In this document: in pieces, positions 56,373 to 64,000 of the stretch
Layout: the number at the start of each line of letters is the position of its first letter
Numbering within the stretch: position 1 is the first letter of the stretch
DNA from: Rhizophagus clarus
Lineage: Eukaryota; Glomeromycota; Glomeromycetes; Glomerales; Glomeraceae
DNA length: 64,000 nt
NCBI GenBank assembly: GCA_015698045.1
Contig: BLAL01000071.1
Span: 498,501-562,500 of the forward strand
Reading direction: 5' to 3'
The notes under the pieces: model-generated
The model's database searches: none
Told to the model about the DNA's origin: nothing
Seen by the model: only the letters and a program-made list of their open reading frames with translations
Translations under genes and position numbers: made by a program

Positions 56373-59300
56373 TCTATCTTTGGTACACTCAGCTCCCTCT
56401 TTGGCAACTTCCTTCCTTCTTGGAACTGTGATCAACCTTCAGATTCACATGATGATCCACCTGATAATGGCAACCATGAAAATAATGTTGACTATGAGGA
56501 GAGTGACTCCTCCAGCGAATACGATACTGCTGACGAAGGGGAAAATGAGAACAATGAAGAGGACTCAACTATGATATTTCGATTAATAGATGATCCTACT
56601 CCTAAAAAATTAATAAAGGCAGGTAGAGTTGGAAATAATGGCTTGTGCCGGGATTATGTTGCATCCATTCCAGAAAATTACCCCTTTAGGCATGATTTTC
56701 TTCTCATGTTTGAAGATAATGAAAAACAGATTAGTGAAATTTATAGTGCTGAATTGCAATGACTTGGGGGTATTAAAACAAAGATTGTTCATATCGCTCA
56801 TATGACTGATACTTCTTATACAAAGTAAGAGGATATTGCTTTTTCTAGTGAAATTATAGCCATTACTTGACAAGATCGTATTGAAGAATATATCGCTTAG
56901 CAATATCATACTATTTTGGATAGAATTGATGAAATGGAGCGAAATACCCATTCGGGTTGGATATATGACTATGGAATAAAAGTATACCTCAAAATTAGTG
57001 CTTATCAACCATTACGAGGTAGTTCACATTTTGAAATACCAAACCCCTGGAATAACCCGCAATTTGGCATAATTAATCCAAAGAATAATGATGAGTTTTG
57101 TTTTCATGAATGTATTAAAGCTCATTGTAGAAGTGACGCTTTTCGCAGAGGAGGTAGAAGAGCACAGCATCTTAATGAAATCAGCAGAAATTGAAGGTAT
57201 GGGAGTATAGTCAATTTTGCAGGAATTAATGCTCCTGCTTCATTATGAGATATTAACAGATTTGAAGAAAATAACCCAATATTTTCGGTCAATATCTTTA
57301 AGCCTGTTCTTTCTGAAAATGATAAAGAGTTAAAAACTCACAAACTGGACCCACTTCGCATTTCTGAATATAATTATCGTAGATAATATCTTGTAGATTT
57401 AATTTTATTTACTCAAGGTGAAGAAAATTTAACAGACCGCCACAATATAAATGATAATCCTGAAGGCTTTAATACTCACTACTGCCTTATTAATGGAGAA
57501 GTAAGCTGGTATCGAATAATGCACAATTGGAATAAATACCATGGACGCAAATACTTCTGCAGACATTGTTTGAGGGCGCCATTCTCTAGGTTAGATTTAT
57601 TCGAAGACCACATAGCACATGACTGCCATGGAAGAAACAATCTGTATGCGGACTAATGAGAAATCTTCCCAAAGAAAGGTAATAATATTTGCAAATTCAC
57701 TAACATAAAGGCATTACTTAAAGCGCCATTCGTTATATACCCGGACAATGAATGTGATAGTAATAAGTTAGATGAAAAGGAAGAAGATAAAAATAAGAAT
57801 ACTGTAAAAATACAAAAACAAGTAAATAATAGTTTCAGGTATGTAATGATACAAAATGACTCAGATATAATAAGTAATGTATTTAGAAGAATGGCAAACT
57901 CAGTCGAGGAAATATGCAGGAAGACTTAGAAATGATAAAAGAAATATTACGAAATTTCGCAGAGCTTAAAATGACCGCACAGGATTGGGAAAAGCACAAT
58001 TCTAGACGTAAATGCTATTTATGCGATGGGCTATTACAGGAGGTCAGATATAACAAAGCCAAATACTTTGATAACGAAACTCAAAAATTTAATGGTACAG
58101 CTCATTAGGGATGTATTAAAACCGTCTGTGACGCAAGAAGATTAGACTATAAAAGGTCATTATATTGCACAGAACATTTAAGCAAAAAAGAGGAAAAAGC
58201 TTTTAACGAAGCTACAAAATGTGTTATATGCAAAGGGAACTTGAAAGAAGAAAAAATAAACAAGGTTAGAGATCATGATCATATTACTGAAAAATATCGT
58301 GAAGCTGCGCATCGAGAGTGTAATTTACAATTACGGTTAAAGCCTGACGAGATAAAAATTCTGGTAGTATACCAGGGTGGAAAGCATTATGACTTCCATC
58401 TTAAATTGCTGGAACTAGGCATAATTACCAAAAAAAAATAGATCCCATTGCAGATAATATGGAGAGTTACAAATCTTTCACTATCGGCCAGTTCAAATTT
58501 ATCGATACAATCCAATTCCACCTCCCGTCATTAGAGAAAATAGCAACCAATCTGCATGGAAGAGTGAATAGCCCAGACGAACTTGCTAAACATTTTCCAA
58601 TTTTAGCTAATGCTTTCTGAAGGAACTACTTCCATTACTTACCCAGAAAGATGAATATCCGTATGAATTGAATGATCCAGACCGTTTCTCAAGAACAAAA
58701 CTTCCCTCAAGAGAAGAATTTAACACAGTACTAGGCGGATTAAATTATTGCGAACAGGGGTGCAAAAAGTGTAATCATGAAATTAAGGGGACACGAAAAA
58801 ATATATACTATAAGCAAAAAACAGTACGACCACGCACAGAAAGTATGGAATGAAACTGGTTGTAAGATATTTGAGGATTATCATATGCTATATCTAAAAA
58901 CAGATGTGTTAATATTGGCAGACGCATTTCAGAATTTTAGGACGGTAATGATAGATGTGTTTGAGCTTGATCCGGCCAACTATATAACACTCCCATTATA
59001 TGCATTTGACGTTATGAAAAAGGTAACCAAAGTTAAACTAGAATTGTTTCACAAAGGTCAAGGGGATATGCATGAGTTTGTCCATCAACGAATGATGAGA
59101 AGTGGGAATTCAATGGCCTCCTGTCAAATAGCAAAGACAAACTTTTCAGGAATGAAAGGATATGACAAGAAACGTGTTAATAAGTGGCTCCTTTACTTAA
59201 ATGCGAATAATTTATATGCTTGAGCAATGATACAATATCTACCAACGGGTGGGTTTTGTTGGCTTGACATAAAAAATTTGCCTAATATTTATTCTATATC

Positions 59301-60572
59301 ACCTACAGCCAAACGTGGAAGTGCATGGGAAGTAAAACTAAGGTATCTGGATAAATTACACCTGTCTCATTCAGATTTTCCTCTCTGTCCAGAAAGAAGA
59401 ATAGTAAAACGTGAAGAACTTAATCCGTATCAGAATACGTTAATTGAAAAATTGAGCAATGATAAATTTGTAGAGACAGAAAAATTAGTCGCTACATTGG
59501 AGATAAAAGACAGATATATTCTTCATTACAGCAATCTCCAACAATGTCTTGCATTGGGGATGGAACTAGAACATGTGTATCAGGTATTAGAATTTGACTA
59601 ATCGCCATGGCTCAAACCATACATAATGGGTAATACTTTTGAAGACGTAATGCTAAAAATGCTTTTGAAAAAGACTTATGGAAGTTAATGAATAATGCTG
59701 TATTTGGTAAAACCATGGAAGATGTGCGTAGACATAAGAGAATTGACTTAATACGTCCGATAGGAAAAGAACATTGATTATGTAAGATGTTGGCTGATCC
59801 AGCCTTAGTTGGACAAAAAATTTTCTATGGAAGTAATCTAATCGCAGTTCATCGTAAGCAGACTCACATTACACTCAATAAGCCAATTTATGTAGGAGCA
59901 ACGATTCTCGATTTAAAGTAAGTACTATATGTACGATTTCTGGTATAATCACATTAAAAGAAAATATGGGGATAAAGCTAAGCTTTGTTATACTGATACA
60001 GACTCATTTATCATTGAAATTGAAACAGAAAATGTATATGATGATATGGTTGAAGATGCGGATTTGTATGATTTTAGTGATTACCCAGAGGATCATCCAT
60101 TACTTAAAGGATAACCAAGCCAGACGGTACACAAGAGCTAAAAAATAAGAAGGTAATTGGTAAGTTTAAGGATGAGAATGCTGGGATACGAATAATCAGG
60201 TATGCTGGCAATCGATCAAAATCATATGCAGTTGAAACTGAAGATGCGGCTAAAAATATACAAAAATCTAAGGGTCTTAAGAAATCTCTCGTGAACAAAG
60301 AACTAACGATTGATATTTATGAGTGTTGTATTCTAGAAGGTATAGAAGATAAACCATGAACTGCAAATTTCCTTTGATACGAACGATTTATACCATATAT
60401 AATTCGGCAAACAAAAAGAAGTATAAATCCAATTGACTCTAAGAGGTGGATATTAAATGACAGGGTTACGACATGGGCAATGGGAGATTGTTGAAGATCA
60501 GCATATAAACAAGCCTTGGAGCGATATGGGGAAGATATACCTAATGAAATACTAGTAAGTTTAGGTTTATAA
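56373..60572 (+). pseudogene. Maverick/Polinton-type family B DNA polymerase, decayed
   Basis: A chain of frames on one strand reads as a protein-primed-type polymerase. In order: acidic head; IYDYGIKVYLKISAYQPLRG; a finger YFCRHCLRAPFSRLDLFEDH; APFVIYPDNE (exonuclease motif I, DxE kept); an endonuclease VII-like zinc/HNH site (CVICKGNLK, VRDHDHITEKYREAAHRECN); HYDFHLKLLE; EDYHMLYLKTDVLILADAF; NKWLLYLNANNLYA (motif A, with Asn for the usual first Asp); [16 protein letters not shown] (motif B); CYTDTDSFI (motif C intact); and TTWAMGD near the end. At least fifteen in-frame stops, mostly TGA, and several frameshifts break it, for example TGA at 59221 where Trp is conserved. It would have replicated the element's own DNA. 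Its 5' end abuts the Plavaka-like element. Confidence 0.85.
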
Positions 60573-60674
60573 GGCAAATATCTCAACGTACAATCATATT
60601 TATTATATTAGTTAGGGTAATTATTTTTTCAAAATAAATTTTACGTAACTTGTATAAGAAAAGTTTAATTTGCT

Positions 60675-61059
60675 ATGGAAGATAACGGTTCAGTTTCAGA
60701 AGGCACTATCACGTGAAAAGACATAGAAAAAGTACAGATTAAAATAATGGAAGAAGGATTTCATTTATGATACAGGAAGGACAGTAAGTTTATAAGAGAA
60801 TATGCTGGTTACATGAGCAGATTACGACAAGAAGAGAATCCTGATGAATACGTAAGAAATACTATTTCCAGATGAAGAAATGTATAACATAAAATTAGCG
60901 AGATACAGAAAATGGTATGTGAATAAGAAAAATCTTCTCAAAAGTGTAGAACACCTATACAAATTATATTACGAATTATCCAAAGAGGAACGACCTATGT
61001 TCACTAATGAAATAGAAAACGCAATAGAGGAGGCGATCAAAGCAGAAAGTATATATTAA
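60675..61059 (+). pseudogene. Small frame downstream of the polymerase
   Basis: From ATG 60675, the frame MEDNGSVSEGTIT, stop, KDIEKVQIKIMEEGFHL, stop, YRKDSKFIREYAGYMSRLR continues, then shifts to a second frame (YNIKLARYRKWYVNKKNLL, YYELSKEERPMFTNEIENA) ending at TAA 61057-61059. Both early stops are TGA where Trp would read naturally. Helical and basic, with no recognised domain. It probably belongs to the Maverick-type element. Confidence 0.45.
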
Positions 61060-61122
61060 AAAATATAATCAGATGGAGATTGTTCAAAGAGGTTTCCATC
61101 CGATTTTCTAATACCCATTTTT

Positions 61123-61672
61123 TTACTTTGTACCATTCGGATATATCACAGAGCTCACTTTGTGGATCTGTTTATCAAATCTGAGCTTACTTCGTGAACT
61201 TTGCTCAGAAAAAAATTCTCCAGTATTCAGATCCTTAAATAAGAATGGCACAAAATTACCATAGATCCTTATTCCATCTTTCCGTATATTAAACTTTGCT
61301 TCTTGTAACCACAGCCATTTTAATCTGAATACAAGATCAGCTTTAGGTTCTTTGACCACCACAAAATTGTTTAGAGGGTCATCGCAATCAGTTGTCACTA
61401 AATTATCTTCCCTTTGATTTTTAAAGATAAATCTAGACAGTCTATAAAACCTAATGCATTCGGTACTCTCTTCAAGATATTTTTGGAAGATTTGGCATAC
61501 TTTAATCCAAGTTTATCAGCCACATTTTTTCTAATAAAATTATTGCAAACTGAAGTATCGATTAAAGCCTTAGCGGTATAGTGGGTATGACCCTCTTTCA
61601 TTGCTTCGCAACGCTTTCCATATGATCTATATCACCAGAAAAAGGCCAAATTTTACATTCTACATATGCCAT
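61123..61672 (-). pseudogene. Retropepsin-like aspartyl protease frame, minus strand
   Basis: From ATG 61672 (MAYVECKIWPFSGDIDH), after a frame shift near 61602, comes YTAKALIDTSVCNNFIRKN, where DTS is a retropepsin-type active-site triplet, then VADKLGLKYA. A second shift at about 61398 leads to NNFVVVKEPKADLVFRLKWL, the place of the conserved LG.pWL element. Two frames are thus needed and the gene is broken. It starts 96 bp from the next frame, which runs the other way and has the same fold signature. Confidence 0.5.
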
Positions 61673-61767
61673 TTTACTCTTTACAGTCTTTGCCTAAGTA
61701 ACATATTATAAATACGCTTATTTTTTTTTTGCTGATGAAATAATTTTTTATTCAATATACTTATGCA

Positions 61768-63147
61768 ATGGTATTCATAAAAACACTAGTAGAGGAAAAA
61801 TACGTAGTCGCAGTACTCGTTGACACTACTTCTCGATTTAGTACTATAAGCGAGGAATTTTTTGATAAACTGCAAAGAAAACATACCCAGAGGGTACGAA
61901 ATAGAGTAGCACATGTATCTAAGTTAGTTAAAAGGCATAACAAGGATGCGGTTGGGGAAATAAGTGATTTGCGCCTCTTATTTAAAAATAAAGGAAATTA
62001 TCTTGCCATTGACAGTGAAGAGGATATTAATTTTATTATCGTCAAATCAAGCAAATACCCATTGGTATTAGGGCAATCATAGTTGCAAGAGCACGAAGTA
62101 GAAATCTCCATAAAATGGGACAAAATTTCAATGGACAGAATTCACATTTCATTTATCTACAAAGAGGCACTTCATAGAAAAAAAATATATAAAATAGATA
62201 ATTTGGAAGATCCATATATGCTTGGGATATATGAAAAGGAGACATTATCAGTCGGAGACTGCCCAAGGCAGTGTTGGCAAGTGACATGAAATGATACAAA
62301 TGATATTAGTGACATGTCACATGTCATTATATCATTTCAAAAGGCAAATGACAAATGATTGTCATTTAAAATATATCATGTGACCTGTAATATATTTCGC
62401 ATATTTATTCTGTTAACTTTTTATTACATTAGATATTCCGGCGGACAAAGCGGGTTCGTTTAGAATCGGTGATAGTTAGTTATGGTTCTAGTATTGTTTA
62501 TCAATGTGTATTAGATAGTCAATATTTTTTCTGTTCTAATTGTTTGTTCGTCTATAAAAAAAAATTATTACATTAGATATTTAATTCAAGTTTATCATTG
62601 AACTAACATAAACTGGCATTTCTAAAGATTCATTAAACAAATTAAGAGATTTCATTTAGCTAATGGATTATCTACTGGATGAGTATCCTGCCCACCTACT
62701 TCAAAATTATAAGTTTCTTCATTTATAACATCATCGCTATCTAAATGATTTTCTTTGTCTATCAACTGACAAAAACGCAAAAAAAAATTAAAATCTTTAG
62801 ATTCATTTTGCATAAAATAAAATGTTATCACTTATTTTTTTTCCAAATTTAATAAACGAAATATATTTTTGCTGCAAAATGGATCATCAAATGATAATGA
62901 CATTATCATTTAAAAATGACACATGTCATTTCGTCACTTGTCATTTGTAAATGACATTTATTTTAAATGATATGAATTCTTATATCATTTTGATATCATT
63001 TGGGATCATTTAAAAATTAGCCAAATGACATTGTCATTTGCCATCACTGGCCCAAGGGCACAATCTTCTGAATCTTCCGAATCTTCTGGAGACGAATTTT
63101 CTATTCTAAAGAAAAAAGATGAAAATAACGAAAAATAGAGGCACGTG
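61768..63147 (+). pseudogene. Retropepsin-like aspartyl protease frame, plus strand, split by a hAT-like element
   Basis: From ATG 61768: YVVAVLVDTTSRFSTISEEF has a DTT active-site-like triplet; later comes SSKYPLVLGQS, then TAG (62080-62082) where Trp is conserved in this fold (GQSW), then LQEHEVEISIKWDKI. The frame goes on to SVGDCPR at 62268, where a 781-bp hAT-like element is inserted. Beyond the second copy of the 8-bp duplication it resumes in frame with AQSSESSESSGDEFS and ends at a TAG (63145-63147 by my count). Proteolytic activity is unlikely after these breaks. Confidence 0.55.
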
Positions 63148-63166
63148 CCCTTTGGGCAGTCTCTGA
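62247..63166. repeat. Inverted repeat arms around the frame end
   Basis: TATCAGTCGGAGACTGCCCA (from about 62247, continuing AGGGCAC across the hAT-like insertion) is mirrored by GTGCCCTTTGGGCAGTCTCT then GACTGATA at about 63138-63166. Without the hAT-like insertion, the arms would lie about 80 bp apart. It could be a small element of its own or a terminal repeat of the Maverick-type element; I see no firm target duplication. Confidence 0.6.
62269..63049. mobile_element. hAT-like non-autonomous element D, inside a reading frame
   Basis: The 781-bp element has ends CAGTGTTGGCAAGTGACA and, reversed, CAGTGATGGCAAATGACA. Exact 8-bp direct repeats GCCCAAGG flank it (62261-62268 and 63050-63057). 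CAGTG ends and 8-bp duplications are the hAT pattern. The interior carries many AAATGACAT and ATGTCATTT motifs near both ends and AT-rich DNA between. It has no transposase. Confidence 0.93.
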
Positions 63167-63451
63167 CTGATATTCTACACATTTGTTCAGAATGTCATAT
63201 GACAAATGTATTTCGTTAATAAATTAGTATAGTCCACTCCGATCGATTAACAGCTCAGAGGATGTTCAATGATCCACATGCATGTGCTCCCTGTGCGACA
63301 AAATAAATGCGTCATATGACAGGGTCTGTGTAATGGCTGAATTTTTCCTATCTCGGCATTTTTTCTCAAATAAATTTTTTTTTACTCTTGTCCTCGCGTA
63401 CACTACTTTGAACCAATAATATTTCACAAAAATTTCTATATAAACCGAAAA
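63167..63451. promoter_or_regulatory. Upstream region of the Crinkler gene
   Basis: This stretch contains the presumed promoter of the Crinkler gene. TATATAAA at 63437-63444 is only 7 bases before the ATG, too close for an ordinary TATA box unless the leader is absent or translation begins later. A duplicated CATATGACA motif lies at about 63199 and 63313. Confidence 0.35.
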
Positions 63452-64000
63452 ATGTCTATCACGTTACTTTGTCTAGTCAAAGGAAATACTCTTGCAAATG
63501 CTTTCGCTGTCAATATTGATAGGAAAAAGTTGGTTAGCCACCTCAAAAAGGTTATTAAGGCAGAAAGACAGAATGACTTTGCTGGTGTGAACGCAGACAA
63601 GCTCAGGTTATGGAAAGTAGAAATTGGCAGCGATTACCTTGATGATCCATTGAAGAATCTCACACTCAATGACAATAACAAGCTGTCTGTAATAAACGAA
63701 ATTGGTGACTATTGGACCGAGAAGCCGCCTAAGAAACATATTCACGTCCTAGTTGAACCACTTGCCTTGACCGCCACTTCAACCTGTGAGCAGGAACTAC
63801 TTGACAAACTCACCGCATTACAGACATTACACAACAAGCCTGTCCATGGTATATATAAGATAGTGGAAATGGCAGAGAGACTTCGTAGGATTTTTTGAAC
63901 TTTGTCCACGAAGTAACTTTATTGTTGTATTACAGAGTTCGACGTCATCGTTAGTCTGAAACAAAAGTCATATAAATGGGTGGTGAACATCGAACACACA
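63452..64000 (+). CDS. Crinkler (CRN) protein, N-terminal part
   Basis: Exon 1 (63452-63848) and exon 2 (from 63936, running off the window) join in phase across an 87-bp GTATAT..CAG intron. Exon 1 opens MSITLLCLVKGNTLANAF and codes the ubiquitin-like CRN header: VNIDRKKLVSHLKKVIKAE (LFLAK-like region), DKLRLWKVEIG, LTLNDNNKLS, then GDYWTEKPPKKHIHVLVE, the HVLV-like end of the header. After the intron comes FDVIVSLKQKSYKW. No defect is visible. CRN proteins in oomycetes act in host nuclei, and at least one Rhizophagus member has been reported to matter for symbiosis; the role here is by family only. The catalytic C-terminus lies outside the window. Confidence 0.88.

Noticed and set aside
56373-62289. 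TGA read as Trp (a mitochondrial-type genetic code) for the Maverick-type genes.
   Set aside because: TGG is also common at Trp sites in the same frames, TAA and TAG stops and frameshifts are present, and other TGA codons stand at Arg sites. Decay explains this better, though the Trp cases are striking.
63437-63444. TATATAAA as TATA box of the Crinkler gene.
   Set aside because: It lies 7 bases before the ATG, too close for a normal core promoter; kept only as a remark.

Overview
The window looks like nuclear DNA of an arbuscular mycorrhizal fungus of the Rhizophagus type (Glomeromycotina). I infer this from gene content, since no database was available. The DNA is strongly AT-rich with short GT..AG introns. 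It carries several families that are greatly expanded in that group: Sel1-repeat/kinase proteins, Crinkler (CRN) proteins, SAM-domain proteins and HMG-box proteins. It is also dense in Tnp2/CACTA-like, Plavaka-like, Tc1, hAT-like and Maverick-like elements. Coordinates were read by hand and may be off by a base or two.

Layout. 1-7285: a SAM-domain gene relic split by a 6.3-kb Tnp2/CACTA-like element (598-6898, 3-bp target duplication), which carries a decayed transposase and a divergent accessory gene. 7.3-12 kb: gene-poor. 11990-12400: HMG-box gene. 12854-14133: Tc1 element with intact ends and a dead transposase. 15685-16962: CRN with a P-loop NTPase, cut short by a nonsense codon. 17839-18633: TA-flanked element with 9 tandem hairpins. 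19793-21509: intact two-exon cytochrome P450. 23-31 kb: three hAT-like non-autonomous elements with exact 8-bp target duplications, a TCCGGA-rich element, and a Sel1-repeat/kinase gene (27018-30447) with four nonsense codons. 31.4-39.2 kb: mostly silent, with a kinase relic. 39288-45347: a kinase gene built from eleven tandem N-lobe modules but only one C-lobe. 46.2-49 kb: a 258-bp satellite split by a 1.7-kb element. 49463-56367: a Plavaka-like element with two divergent genes, terminal inverted repeats and subterminal repeats. 56.4-62.3 kb: decayed Maverick-type polymerase and two aspartyl-protease-like reading frames, one split by a hAT-like element. 63452-64000: start of an intact CRN gene.

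How it fits together. The window is a nest of insertions around a few host-type genes (HMG, P450, two kinases, two CRNs, one SAM relic). The most unusual object is the poly-N-lobe kinase gene. Its repeat unit is one phase-0 exon coding hinge, linker and next N-lobe. Ten upstream copies have lost the GxG glycine pattern, while the copy joined to the single catalytic lobe keeps it. A second window-wide pattern is that many nonsense codons in the transposon genes are TGA at expected Arg (CGA) or Trp (TGG) positions, as expected from C-to-T decay.
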